DNA of 64,000 bases from Breoghania corrubedonensis (GTDB lineage Bacteria > Pseudomonadota > Alphaproteobacteria > Rhizobiales > Stappiaceae): assembly GCF_003053845.1 (NCBI RefSeq), contig NZ_QAYG01000001.1, positions 564,078 to 628,077 on the forward strand, given 5' to 3'. The notes beneath the pieces were generated by a model. The model was not told where the DNA came from and made no database searches. It saw only the letters and a list, made by a program, of their open reading frames with translations. This document shows positions 9,478-18,826 of this stretch, piece by piece (positions within the stretch are counted from its first letter, which is position 1; the number at the start of each line of letters is the position of its first letter). Made by a program: the position numbers and the translations under genes.

Positions 9478-11103
9478 TCAGAACTTGCCGTCATAGGCCC
9501 GCCGTCCGATGCGGCAGGCGAGAATGGTGAAGGTTTTCCGAGCCAGGGCCGCTTCCGCCTCCCGGCGCAGATCCTCGACGTCTTCCACCCAGACCCCCGC
9601 ACCGCCAAACGCCGTCGCCACAGCCGGAAAGTCGGTCTCGCCGAAATCGACGCCCGCATTGGCACGCTGGCCTGAACGCTGCTTCAGTTCGATCAGCGCG
9701 AGCGAGGTGTCGACCAGCACCACGACGATCGCCGGCAGCTGCAGATCGCGCAAGGTGGCGAGTTCGCCAATCCCCATTTCCAGCCCCGCATCGCCGACGA
9801 AGACGATAACGGGGGTCTCCGGTTCCGCCCGCTTGTGACCGGCGCCGAGCGGCAGAGCACAGCCCATCGTGCAAAGGCCCGAGGACTGGAGCAACGTGCG
9901 CGGCGACGGGCATCGCCAGATCTGCGACAGCAGAATGCGGTGGGCGCCGCTGTCGGCGGTCGCGACCGTCTCGCGCGGCATCACATCGCGCAAGACGTGA
10001 AAGACGGTGGCCGGCCCCCAACCATCCGGCTCCGCCGCGAAGGCCTCATGGAGCGCGCCGCGCGCCGTCAACGTTTCGCTTTCCGTCCAGGTGGCTTGCG
10101 GGGCAACACCCTCGCCAAGAGCCGACAGGGTGGGCGCGATACCGCCGGTCAGGGTCGCGCCAGCCTGGTGCATGCCATGCGTACGCGGCACCGCGGCGAT
10201 CTCGACGGCCCTGGCCGCCTCCCACGGGTCGCGCCAGCCGATCCGCATCTCGATCGGGTCATATCCGGCCAGAAGAACGAGATCGGCCCGGGCGATCAAC
10301 GGCATCAGGATGCCGTCGGCTTTGGGTGAGAGCCCCGCACCACCAAGACACAGAAGATCGGCTTCATCGATCAGCCCCTTGGCCTTGTAGGAGGTTATGA
10401 GCGGAACCTGGAAACGCCGGCAGAAGGTTTCGATCGCGGGTCCCGCCCCTTCGTTGACCGCATCGACACCGGCGATCATCAAAGGGCGGCGGGCAGAAGC
10501 GAGCATGACGCGCGCGGCCTCGAGCATCGGCCCGCCGGCGGCCGTTTCGCGCAATCCCGTCGCCGGGTCGATCACCGGCACCTGCTCGTGCGCCTCGGCT
10601 TCAGCTATCGAGATCGGCACGTCGATATGTACCGGGCCGGGCTGCCCCTCGCCGGCCAGCATGATCGCCTTTTTCATCACGGCACCGACAGCACCCGGCG
10701 AAACGCGAAAGCTCGCCTTGACGATGGGCCTCAATACAGCCTGATGATCGAAGACCTGATGGGTATAGCTCGCGGCCTCTGCCTCATCGACACAGCCGGT
10801 GAGGAAGATCAGCGGCACCCGATCCTGGCAGGCGTTGGCGATGACATTGACCGCATTGGCCATGCCGGGCCCGAGCGTTGCCACCAGAACGCCCGGCGCG
10901 GCCGACGGGCCGGCAACGCTCATGGCATGCCATTCGCCCTCGGCCATGAAGCCGCCGGCGTTCTCGTGCTTGACCAGGACGAAGGAAAGCCCGGCGTTCT
11001 CCAGAGCCTCGATCAGGGCCAGCACCTCTCCGCCAGGAATGCCATAGGCCGTGCGACAGCCAGCGGCGTGGAGCGCACCGGCGATGATATCGGCTGCATT
11101 CAT
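9478..11103 (-). CDS. Acetolactate-synthase-like thiamine pyrophosphate enzyme
   Basis: A 541-residue protein with the three-domain architecture of ThDP-dependent decarboxylases/carboligases. The catalytic Glu of the N-terminal PYR domain is in VKHENAGGFMAEG (Glu47). The central domain follows from about residue 190. The C-terminal PP domain has a modified metal/diphosphate motif: GDAGLEMG (438-445) instead of GDG, with VD at 464-465 in place of the usual NN. Substrate cannot be assigned; it is not an ordinary biosynthetic IlvB (no ilvH partner, degenerate motif). It sits just downstream of a PHB-depolymerase-type esterase gene on the same strand, 61 bp apart. Confidence 0.82.
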   Translation of the reverse strand: MNAADIIAGALHAAGCRTAYGIPGGEVLALIEALENAGLSFVLVKHENAGGFMAEGEWHAMSVAGPSAAPGVLVATLGPGMANAVNVIANACQDRVPLIFLTGCVDEAEAASYTHQVFDHQAVLRPIVKASFRVSPGAVGAVMKKAIMLAGEGQPGPVHIDVPISIAEAEAHEQVPVIDPATGLRETAAGGPMLEAARVMLASARRPLMIAGVDAVNEGAGPAIETFCRRFQVPLITSYKAKGLIDEADLLCLGGAGLSPKADGILMPLIARADLVLLAGYDPIEMRIGWRDPWEAARAVEIAAVPRTHGMHQAGATLTGGIAPTLSALGEGVAPQATWTESETLTARGALHEAFAAEPDGWGPATVFHVLRDVMPRETVATADSGAHRILLSQIWRCPSPRTLLQSSGLCTMGCALPLGAGHKRAEPETPVIVFVGDAGLEMGIGELATLRDLQLPAIVVVLVDTSLALIELKQRSGQRANAGVDFGETDFPAVATAFGGAGVWVEDVEDLRREAEAALARKTFTILACRIGRRAYDGKF

Positions 11104-11164
11104 GAAGCTGTCCTGTCAGGAGAGTCGGTGTGGCGGTGGAAGCGCGGAGGTTTGCAGGTCCGTG

Positions 11165-12112
11165 TCATTCGACCCCGATCGGGGTGTCCCAGCCTTTCTT
11201 TGCCGCGAGTTCCAGCCAGGCTCGCTTGACCCAGGCGGCCTTGAAGACATGGCCTCCGGGATGAAGGCAAAGCTCGAGGATCCGGCCAGAACAATTGGTG
11301 CGGCGCTGACAAACCAGTTTCAGTTTTTCCGGCTTGAATTCCTCCGGCACCTCCTGGCGGCAGGCGCCCTTGGTCTCCCACAGGGCGAAGCCTTCCCCGA
11401 CATTGCCCTGTCGGGCGGAATCGCCAATCGCCCGGCCCGCCATCGGCACGACGGTGTCGCTCGTTCCGTGGACATGGAAAAGGTTCGGCTCGGGACCGGG
11501 ACAATTCGTCGGTTGCGGCTCCCAGAAGGCGCCGGCAACGGGAGCGAAGCCCGCGAAGCGGTCGCCAATATAGCAGGCGAGATACCAGACCATCGATCCG
11601 CCGACGGAAAACCCCGAGGCCATGATCTTGTCGGGATCGACAGAGTGGCGCGCGATCGCATCATCGAGAATGGAGCGGATGAAGGCGAGGTCGTCGCGCT
11701 GCTGACGCGGGGCGCCCGGGAAGGACCATGAGCGCTCCTCCCCCTGCGGGGCGATGAGCGCGACGCCCAGTTCGGAGGCGATCGCGATCAGCCCCTTGTT
11801 GTTGATCTCGTTTTCCGCCGTGCCGCGATAACCGTGCAGGAACAGGATCGCACCCGGGCGCGAGGAGCCGTCCCAGCCCTTCGGCATGCGGATACGGTAT
11901 TCGCCGTGAGGGACGCGGCATGGCGTATCGACCCCGCAGCTGGCCGGCAAGGAATCGGGAACGGATGGCGAAACGAACGGGGCCCCCGGCTTCGTCTCGG
12001 CGGTTCCGGCCGGCGTCAACCCGAGCATCAGGGCTGCGAAGGCCGCGCCGCAGAGGAAGCCGCGGCCAAGGAGCTTGACGCCACCGGCCGAAAGCCAACG
12101 CGCTTTGGTCAT
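11165..12112 (-). CDS. Exported PHB-depolymerase-family (LpqC-like) esterase
   Basis: A 315-residue alpha/beta hydrolase with an N-terminal signal sequence (residues about 10-38, ending AGTAET). The catalytic triad is visible: nucleophile in GFSVGGSM (Ser169), acid in HGTSDTVV (Asp219) and His in LHPGGHVF (His288). The oxyanion segment is LFLHGYRG. The family includes feruloyl esterases, polyhydroxybutyrate depolymerases and lipoproteins named LpqC. Several Cys pairs (60/65, 204, 251, 268, 274, 282) suggest disulfides and a periplasmic location. It lies upstream of the TPP enzyme gene on the same strand and may be cotranscribed with it. Confidence 0.87.
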   Translation of the reverse strand: MTKARWLSAGGVKLLGRGFLCGAAFAALMLGLTPAGTAETKPGAPFVSPSVPDSLPASCGVDTPCRVPHGEYRIRMPKGWDGSSRPGAILFLHGYRGTAENEINNKGLIAIASELGVALIAPQGEERSWSFPGAPRQQRDDLAFIRSILDDAIARHSVDPDKIMASGFSVGGSMVWYLACYIGDRFAGFAPVAGAFWEPQPTNCPGPEPNLFHVHGTSDTVVPMAGRAIGDSARQGNVGEGFALWETKGACRQEVPEEFKPEKLKLVCQRRTNCSGRILELCLHPGGHVFKAAWVKRAWLELAAKKGWDTPIGVE

Positions 12113-12315
12113 CCGGAACCTTTCTCACCTGATGCTCCGACTGTGCCGGTGGGCAGCACAAAGTCAATCAAAGCTTCGCCCAATTCCGCTCACAGGAACG
12201 TGACGGTTGCGGCGGAAGAATGACCACAGGCCGCAAAGAGCGATCTCGCCCCGTTTCGGCCACATCCATTCCTGTTGCGCTTATGTTGCGCGGTAAGCCA
12301 TTGAAAATAAACTAT

Positions 12316-13905
12316 TCATCTTTCTTCCAGAACGCGTCTCAGGCGGCGAATGACCACCTTTCTGGCGCGATCGTCCGCAGCGCGGTCGATCTCTTCGCGG
12401 ATATCAAGCAGGAGCTGTGCGGCATCGTTATGCCAGTCCGGCCGGATGATCGCGTCCGGCTCCACGCGACGGATCTTCTTTCTGTCGCCAGGCTCCAGCG
12501 CCCCGGTTTCCAGATCGATGACATCATCGATCTGGGGCTGGGTCACATGGTCGACCGGAAACCCGGTGGCAACCACGGCATCGCGCAGCGCGGCACTTGC
12601 CTCTGGATCGCCGTGGGTCAGGATCAAACGGCGGATCGGCATGCGATCACCAATCCAGTCGACCAGTTCTCCGTGGTCGGCGTGGCCTGAATAGACGTCG
12701 ATCTCGCGGATGCGCGCCCGGACCTTGATCGGATCGCCCTGGATAGTGACCTCCGACGCGCCATTCGAGAGCAGGCTGCCGAGCGTTCCTGGCGCCTGGT
12801 AGCCGACCAGCAAAACGGTCGAGTCCGGCCGCCACAGGTGTTGGCGCAAGTGATGGCGGATACGACCGGCATCGCACATGCCGCTGGCCGCCAGAATGAT
12901 AGCCCCACCGCGAATGCGATTGATCGCCTTGCTCTCGTCTACCGTCTCGGTGAAGCGGATGTTGGGATTGTCGATGAGATGTGGCTGGCGGCTCAGATGT
13001 TCCAGCTCGTGGGCGTGGCGCTCGAAGACCTCGGTCGCTCGGATGGCGAGGGGTGAATCGAGGAAAACCGGGGCGTGGTCGATTGCGCCCGATTGCTCCA
13101 GCAGCGTGAGATCGGCAAGCAGCTCCTGTGTGCGCTCGACAGCGAAACTCGGGATCAGCAGGTTGCCGCCGGCCTGAAGGGCGGTGCGCACCTCATGGGC
13201 CAGAATCTCGCGCCGCTCTTCCTCATTGCGCCGGGTGCGGGCGCGTCCGCCATAGGTGGACTCGCAGATCACGTAGTCGAAATCGCTGGAGGCTTCGGGA
13301 TCGGGATGGAAGAGCTTGTGATCCGGGCCGATATCGCCGGAAAACAGAAGACGCAGAGGTTTGTCCTGCCCATCCTGCGATATCTCCAGCTCGATCGAGG
13401 CCGAACCAAGGATATGGCCGGCATTCCACAGGCGGAAACGGATGCCGGGGGCGGCTTCCACCCAGCGTTCGTAGTCGACCGCGCGGAAGAGCCTGAGGCA
13501 TTCGGCTGCGTCCGACCGGGTGTAGGCGGGTGTGACTTCCGGCCGACCCCGGCGCGCATTCCGTCGATTGAGCTGCTCGGTCTCCATCTCCTGGATGAAG
13601 GCGCTGTCGGCAAGCATGAAGGAGAGCAGGTCGCGGGTGCCGGAGGTCATGTGGACGGGGCCGCGGAAGCCCGACGCGTAGAGCTTCGGCAGCATCCCGG
13701 AGTGATCGATATGGGCATGGGTCTGCAGGACGAAATCGATCTGAGCGGCCTCGAAGGGGAACGGCTCGTAATTCAGCGCCTGAAGCGTCTTGTTACCCTG
13801 GAACATACCGCAATCGACAAGGAAGGACGCCGTGGGGGTGGTGAGCCAGTAGCAGGAGCCGGTGACCGTTCCTGCCGCGCCGCAAAACCGCATGGTGAAT
13901 GACAT
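12316..13905 (-). CDS. Beta-CASP metallo-beta-lactamase-fold ribonuclease-like protein
   Basis: A 529-residue protein with the metallo-beta-lactamase metal motif THAHIDHSG (H63, H65, D67, H68), a beta-CASP insertion (LLIPSFAVERTQELL) and an RMMBL-type C-terminal segment (VDVYSGHADHGELVDWI-like, read here as DVYSGHADHGELVDW). This is the CPSF-73/Ysh1-like group of RNA-processing nucleases, common in bacteria but of unclear RNA target. The start at 13905 (MSFTMRFCGAAGTVTGS) matches the family start; upstream in-frame sequence is Arg-rich and lacks homology. AAGGA lies about 11 bases upstream. Between this gene and the esterase is an AT-rich 200-bp gap. Confidence 0.88.
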   Translation of the reverse strand: MSFTMRFCGAAGTVTGSCYWLTTPTASFLVDCGMFQGNKTLQALNYEPFPFEAAQIDFVLQTHAHIDHSGMLPKLYASGFRGPVHMTSGTRDLLSFMLADSAFIQEMETEQLNRRNARRGRPEVTPAYTRSDAAECLRLFRAVDYERWVEAAPGIRFRLWNAGHILGSASIELEISQDGQDKPLRLLFSGDIGPDHKLFHPDPEASSDFDYVICESTYGGRARTRRNEEERREILAHEVRTALQAGGNLLIPSFAVERTQELLADLTLLEQSGAIDHAPVFLDSPLAIRATEVFERHAHELEHLSRQPHLIDNPNIRFTETVDESKAINRIRGGAIILAASGMCDAGRIRHHLRQHLWRPDSTVLLVGYQAPGTLGSLLSNGASEVTIQGDPIKVRARIREIDVYSGHADHGELVDWIGDRMPIRRLILTHGDPEASAALRDAVVATGFPVDHVTQPQIDDVIDLETGALEPGDRKKIRRVEPDAIIRPDWHNDAAQLLLDIREEIDRAADDRARKVVIRRLRRVLEER

Positions 13906-14157
13906 GGGCCTGTTTTTCCTTGTTTTCCTCCGGCGCCGAGCGCGCCCCTGAGACGTTGAAGCAGGTCTTCCGAGCGCGCGCAAGGCGAGCGTCGGGTGCC
14001 GCTGCGAAACGGAGGCGGCGGGCTTGTGGCCTGTGGAATTTGCCACTTGCCATTAAAGCCGTCCTTCCCTAAATCGCCGCAAGTATCCTACCAGGGCGTC
14101 CGCATCCCGCGCCTGCCTGCCGGTTTGCCCCCAACACCGCTTTCTCCCGGAGCCATC

Positions 14158-15381
14158 ATGACCTCGACCAGCTGCACGGCGGCCGGCCCTCGAGCCGTTT
14201 CCTTTTGGATCACACTGCTGCTTGCCACGTCGTGCGGCCTGATCGTCGCCAACATCTATTATGCCCAACCGCTCGCTGGCCCGATCAGTGTCTCGCTCGG
14301 ACTTTCGGACAAGGCGACGGGGCTGGTCGTAACGCTGAGCCAGCTCGGCTATGGCGCCGGGCTGCTGTTCATCGTGCCGCTTGGCGACCTGATCGAGACT
14401 CGGAAGCTGGTGCTGGCATTGATCGGACTGGCGACGCTCGGACTTCTGGGCGCGGCCATCGCACCCGGCGCCGCGACGCTGTTTGCCGCAGCGGCGCTGA
14501 TCGGTCTCGGCTCCGTGGCGGTGCAGGTGCTGGTCCCCTATGCCGCGCACATGGCCCCTGACGAGGTGCGCGGTCAGGTCGTCGGCAACGTCATGAGCGG
14601 GCTGATGCTCGGCATCATGCTCGCCCGTCCGCTTGCCAGTTTCGTCGCCGAAATCGGTTCCTGGCACACGATCTTCTACCTTTCCGCCGCCATCATGATC
14701 GTGCTTGCCGCCCTGCTCGCCTTCACGCTGCCGAAAAGGCGGCCGGCTTCGCGGCTGACCTATGGACGACTCATCACGTCCATGCTCGGGCTGATGCGCA
14801 GTGAGCCGGTGCTGCGGCGGCGCGCCATATATCAGGGCTGCCTGTTCGGAGCTTTCAGCCTGTTCTGGACGGCGTCTCCGCTCTATCTCGCGGGACCCGA
14901 TTTCCAGCTGGGCCAGGGTGCCATCGCGCTGTTCGCACTCGCGGGCGTCTCCGGTGCCATCGCCGCGCCGATTGCCGGACGTATCGCCGACCGGGGCTGG
15001 AGCCGGCCGGCCAGTGCGATTGCCTTCGCCGTCGCGGCCATCGCCTTTCTGTTACCGCACTTGGCGGAAACCGGCAGCACGCTTTCGCTTGCCCTGCTGG
15101 TGGTGGCTGCGGTGCTGGTCGATTTCGGCACGACCGCGAGCCTGACGCTCGGCCAGCGCGAGATCTTCGCCCTCAATCCGGAATATCGCAGCCGGCTCAA
15201 CGGCGTCTTCATGGCCTCGTTCTTCCTGATGGGCGCGGCAGGCTCGGCAGCGGGAGGATGGTCATTCGCGCAAGGGGGCTGGTGGCTTTCCTCGCTGATC
15301 GGCTTCGCACTTCCGGTTCTGGCCCTGACCGTCTGGTTGAGCGAACCGGGACTTTGGCGCCGCGGTTCCGGCAAGGCGTGA
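14158..15381 (+). CDS. MFS transporter (drug/metabolite efflux type)
   Basis: A 407-residue protein with twelve predicted membrane helices and MFS features: a variant of the loop 2-3 motif (GDLIETRKLVL, in place of G-x-x-x-D-R-x-G-R-R) and NIYYAQPLAGPIS in the first helix region, found in YfcJ/YdhP-like drug:proton antiporters. CCCGGAG lies 6 bases before the ATG at 14158. It is divergent from the metallo-beta-lactamase gene, with about 250 bp between starts. The substrate is unknown. Confidence 0.85.
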   Translation: MTSTSCTAAGPRAVSFWITLLLATSCGLIVANIYYAQPLAGPISVSLGLSDKATGLVVTLSQLGYGAGLLFIVPLGDLIETRKLVLALIGLATLGLLGAAIAPGAATLFAAAALIGLGSVAVQVLVPYAAHMAPDEVRGQVVGNVMSGLMLGIMLARPLASFVAEIGSWHTIFYLSAAIMIVLAALLAFTLPKRRPASRLTYGRLITSMLGLMRSEPVLRRRAIYQGCLFGAFSLFWTASPLYLAGPDFQLGQGAIALFALAGVSGAIAAPIAGRIADRGWSRPASAIAFAVAAIAFLLPHLAETGSTLSLALLVVAAVLVDFGTTASLTLGQREIFALNPEYRSRLNGVFMASFFLMGAAGSAAGGWSFAQGGWWLSSLIGFALPVLALTVWLSEPGLWRRGSGKA

Positions 15382-15440
15382 CGGTCGAAGGCATGCTATA
15401 GGCAGATCCGACGGGCAAACCACCGGGAGGAGACGCCTGA

Positions 15441-16085
15441 ATGATCCTGCACAGCTATTTCCGCTCATCGACCTCGACCCGGCTACGCGCGGCGCTGAAC
15501 CTGAAGGGGCTCAGCCCGCGCTATCAACCTTGGCACCTGAGGGCCGGTGAGCAGCGCAGCCAGCGCTACCTCGCGCTCAATCCGCAAGGGCTGGTGCCGG
15601 CGCTCGAACTCGATGACGGCACCGTTCTCACGCAATCGCTGGCGATCATGGAATATCTCGACGAGGTACACCCCGAGCCGCAGCTCTTGCCGCGCGATCC
15701 GATGGGCCGGGCGCGGGTGCGCGCGATCGCTTTAGCGATCGCCTGCGAGGTGCATCCGGTCAACAACCTTCGGGTGTTGACGCATCTGAAAACCGAGTTC
15801 GGCGCGGACGAGGCAGCGGCGGCCGCCTGGTTCCGGCACTGGGTGGCGGAAACCTTCGCGCCGCTGGAAAAGGTGCTGACCGAGGACGCGGAGACGGGCC
15901 GCTTCTGCCATGGTGACACGCCGGGGCTTGCCGATTGCTGCCTTTACGCGCAGGTGCTGAACAACGCCCGATTCGGCGTCGACATGACACCTTACCCGAC
16001 GATCAACCGGATCTTCGAAAACCAGCAGGCGCTGGAAGCATTCGCAGCCGCCGCGCCGATGCGGCAACCGGATGCGGAGACGTGA
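15441..16085 (+). CDS. maiA: Maleylacetoacetate isomerase (zeta-class GST)
   Basis: A 214-residue protein of the normal MAAI length. The zeta-GST active-site motif SSTSTRLRAALNLKG lies at residues 9-23, the thioredoxin-fold cis-Pro segment is NPQGLVPALEL, and the all-alpha C-terminal domain has HWVAETFAPLE. It isomerises maleylacetoacetate to fumarylacetoacetate in tyrosine/phenylalanine breakdown using glutathione. A strong GGGAGGAG precedes the start. The usual partners hmgA and fahA are not in the window, so a related GST function is possible. Confidence 0.88.
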   Translation: MILHSYFRSSTSTRLRAALNLKGLSPRYQPWHLRAGEQRSQRYLALNPQGLVPALELDDGTVLTQSLAIMEYLDEVHPEPQLLPRDPMGRARVRAIALAIACEVHPVNNLRVLTHLKTEFGADEAAAAAWFRHWVAETFAPLEKVLTEDAETGRFCHGDTPGLADCCLYAQVLNNARFGVDMTPYPTINRIFENQQALEAFAAAAPMRQPDAET

Positions 16086-16130
16086 GGCTCACCGCCAGAC
16101 GATATCTCCAGACGCCGGGTTCCGTTTCAA

Positions 16131-17684
16131 TCAGTCCCGTCCTTCCACCAGCCCGGCAGGCGTCAGCTCGATCCCCGTCAGGCGGCGGTCGAGATGTTGT
16201 GCCCGCCAGGCGAGAAGACGTTCAGCCATCTCGATGCGGATGGCGGCGCTGGCCGGATCTTCGGCGCGGTTGACGAGTTCGCCCGGATCATTCTCAAGAT
16301 CGAAGAGCAGCGGCGACAGTGCGGCGAAGTGGACGTATTTCCAGCGCTCCGTGCGCACCACCGCCATGTTGCAGGCATCCATCGGCAGTCCGAGACGGGC
16401 CTGGGCGTCGCCTGTCGCGACCTCGCGGAAATCGTATTCCCAAAAGACCGCCTCGCGATCCGAGCCGCGTCCCTCCATGGCCGGGACCAGCGACGTGCCA
16501 TCGAGATGAGCAGGCGGTGCGAGGCCCGCGGCTTCCATGATCGTGGGGAAGATGTCGACGTTCTGCGAAAACGTGCTGATACACTTACCGTGTGCTTCGG
16601 GACGCGACGGATCGCGGACAATCAGCGGCACGTGGTAGGCCTCGTCGTGAAAGCCGAACTTTCCGAGCGTCCAGTGGTCACCCATCATCTCGCCGTGGTC
16701 GGAGGTCAGCACGAAGAGCGTGTTCTCCCATTGCCCGGCGGCCTTGAGACCATCGACAAGACGGCCGATCTGGCGGTCGACTTCCGACACCATTCCCCAG
16801 TAGGTGGCGCGGATCTGGCGAAAATCGGTGTCGGTCCAGTCCGCGACCAGACCATCGCCCGCGCCGATGACGTAATGCTCGGCCTTGCGCTGGATGGCGA
16901 GCCAGTAATCGACGAGCGGATGGATAGCGCGTTCGGCCGCAGCCGTTTCAGCACGCGCGAAGGCGGGGCCATCGGCCGGGTCGTACATCGTGTTGAAGGG
17001 TTCCGGCACGACGAAGGGCGGGTGTGGCCGCAGGAACGAGATGTGGGCGCACCAGGGTGCGTCCTCGCGGGCCTTCTCACCCATCCAGCGCAGGAACTCG
17101 CCGGTCAGGAAGGCCGTCTCGGTCTCGTCCTCGCCATAGCGCGCGGGGGCATTCGTCGGATGGCCGTCCTCCGGATCGCCGCGCCGCGCCACTGGCCCCG
17201 ACACTGGCAGATACATCTCCCACTTGTCGTCCGGCACCTCGTGACCGCGCGCCTTGAGCCAGGAGAGCCACGGCCCCGCGTCCTCCGGTAGCCGCAGGCG
17301 AACGGAAAAGCCCGGCAGGATGCCCTCGTAGGTCCGCAGCCACGGGTCGTCGCCGGGGTGGACGCGTGGATCGACCGCCTGATCGGTGTAGCCAAACAAT
17401 GTCGGATCGTAGCCCGCGCGGCGCAGCGCCAGCGCGATGTTGTCGTGGCGGTGATCGAGCGGCGTGCCGTTGCGGACCACCCTATTGGTCATCTGATAGA
17501 GGCCGGTGTAGAGGCAGGCGCGCGAGGGGCCACAGGGCGCGGCCTGCGCGAAGTGGCGCGAGAAACAGGTCGCCTCGGCGGCGACGGCATCGACATGAGG
17601 CGTGCGGACCACGGGATGCCCGGCGATGCCAAGGCAGTCGCCGCGCCACTGGTCGGCCGTGATCAGCAGGATGTTGGGGCGCAT
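16131..17684 (-). CDS. Phosphonate-monoester-hydrolase-like sulfatase-superfamily enzyme
   Basis: A 517-residue alkaline-phosphatase-superfamily hydrolase. The formylglycine signature CGPSRACLYTG holds Cys51 (C-x-P-S-R, expected to be oxidised to formylglycine). Metal ligands are D11/Q12 (ADQW) and the SDHGE motif (D329, H330). By memory of the family, the run TGLYQMTNRVV, the PLDHRH segment, KYVHFAAL, and the C-terminal AWRAQHLDRRLT closely follow Rhizobium/Burkholderia phosphonate monoester hydrolases rather than typical arylsulfatases. It would hydrolyse phosphonate or phosphate mono/diesters, possibly sulfate esters. The start at 17684 has CCAGG 6 bases upstream; an upstream TTG is less likely. 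A C-P lyase locus begins 1.8 kb away. Confidence 0.8.
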   Translation of the reverse strand: MRPNILLITADQWRGDCLGIAGHPVVRTPHVDAVAAEATCFSRHFAQAAPCGPSRACLYTGLYQMTNRVVRNGTPLDHRHDNIALALRRAGYDPTLFGYTDQAVDPRVHPGDDPWLRTYEGILPGFSVRLRLPEDAGPWLSWLKARGHEVPDDKWEMYLPVSGPVARRGDPEDGHPTNAPARYGEDETETAFLTGEFLRWMGEKAREDAPWCAHISFLRPHPPFVVPEPFNTMYDPADGPAFARAETAAAERAIHPLVDYWLAIQRKAEHYVIGAGDGLVADWTDTDFRQIRATYWGMVSEVDRQIGRLVDGLKAAGQWENTLFVLTSDHGEMMGDHWTLGKFGFHDEAYHVPLIVRDPSRPEAHGKCISTFSQNVDIFPTIMEAAGLAPPAHLDGTSLVPAMEGRGSDREAVFWEYDFREVATGDAQARLGLPMDACNMAVVRTERWKYVHFAALSPLLFDLENDPGELVNRAEDPASAAIRIEMAERLLAWRAQHLDRRLTGIELTPAGLVEGRD

Positions 17685-18255
17685 GGGAGACCTGGAACTG
17701 GCGGGCAAGAGACGCGAAAGACCGTACCGGCCGCTGGCAACCTCCGGCTACCATGCAACGGTCATGCGACCTCTAATCTCTCGCGACGACGGGCATGTGA
17801 CAAGCGAAACACAACCTCGCCGCCATGGAAACGCGGCGTCAACCATGCGCAACGAAAGTTCGCCCCAATAGCGCGCGCCACGGCGGCACCGTGCCTGCGA
17901 CCTCCCTTTCGTTCCAAAGCCCGTTACGATTTTGCTTTTCATGTCTGTTTGGGGCCGATACGGCTCGCTTCGAGATATCCGGCACGACAGCCGGAGCCGA
18001 GCGAGCCATGCGCACGAGCGCCGGACCCATGCGGCAGATCGCCTTGCGTAAGGCGGCGCTTTGAATGATATATGTTCGCGCTCGGGATGAGCATCGCGGA
18101 AACGTCGGCCTTGACAACGTGTCGGCCGATCGTGCCGAGAGCGACGGGGAGGAACCGACGGGAGATCATTCTAGTCCTGGGGAGGAATGGGAGGGCCAAT
18201 TCAAAAGGCGCGCGTTTCTGGGCCGCGCCTGAGAGCAGGTTCGAAAGGAATTCCG
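17685..18255. other. 571-bp intergenic region between divergent genes
   Basis: No convincing gene; the short open frames here lack ribosome-binding sites and have no recognisable protein character. It must contain the promoters of the sulfatase-like gene and the flavin reductase gene. A weak candidate promoter on the + strand is TTGCGT (18044-18049), 17 bp, GATATA (18067-18072). The 170 bp before the flavin reductase gene are otherwise unremarkable. Confidence 0.4.
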
Positions 18256-18810
18256 ATGACCAGGCCCGAGAAGCACGACTTCCCCGTCGTCCAGGCCCGA
18301 CACTTTCTGGAGCCCGGCCCCATCGTGCTGGTCTCCTCTCATCATGCCGGCAAGTCGAACATCATGACGCTTGGCTGGCACTCCATTCTGGCTTTCGCGC
18401 CCTCGCTGGTCGGCTGCATGATCTCGTCCGGCAATCACAGCTTCGAGATGATCCGCCAGTCCGGCGAATGCGTGATCAACCTGCCGACGGTGGAGCTTGC
18501 CGACACGGTTTCCAGAATCGGCAACTGTACCGGCTCCACGATCGACAAGTTCGCCGAATTCGGCCTGACGGCAAAGCCCGCGCAGATGGTTTCCGCGCCG
18601 CTCATCGATGAGTGCTTCGCCTCGTTCGAGTGCAAGCTCTACGATGATGCGATGGTGCCCAACTACAACTATTTCATCTTCGAGATCGTCAAGGCGCACG
18701 TGGCCGACGGGCCGGAACATCCCAAGACCATGCACTACATGGGCGATGGCGAGTTCATGATCGCAGGCGACGTGATCGAGCGGAAAGAGCTGTTCACGAA
18801 GGTGAGTTGA
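18256..18810 (+). CDS. Flavin reductase family protein (FMN-binding split barrel)
   Basis: A 184-residue protein with the split-barrel flavin-reductase-like fold: PIVLVSSHHAGKSNIMTLGW (PIVLVSSHHAG then KSNIMTLGW) near residue 20, GCMISSGNHSFEMIRQS, and ECVINLPTVELADTV, the FMN-binding strands. Such proteins reduce FMN with NAD(P)H for a partner monooxygenase, or bind FMN for other redox chemistry. No monooxygenase gene is adjacent. The start at 18256 (MTRPEKHDFP) has GAAAGGA 6 bases upstream; the upstream open extension is not supported. It converges with a TPR gene, 16 bp away. Confidence 0.85.
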   Translation: MTRPEKHDFPVVQARHFLEPGPIVLVSSHHAGKSNIMTLGWHSILAFAPSLVGCMISSGNHSFEMIRQSGECVINLPTVELADTVSRIGNCTGSTIDKFAEFGLTAKPAQMVSAPLIDECFASFECKLYDDAMVPNYNYFIFEIVKAHVADGPEHPKTMHYMGDGEFMIAGDVIERKELFTKVS

Positions 18811-18826
18811 GGGCTCTGGCGAGACC

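Noticed and set aside
16131-17684. Ordinary arylsulfatase
   Set aside because: Long blocks resemble phosphonate monoester hydrolases more; sulfatase activity is still possible, so stated as a family call only.
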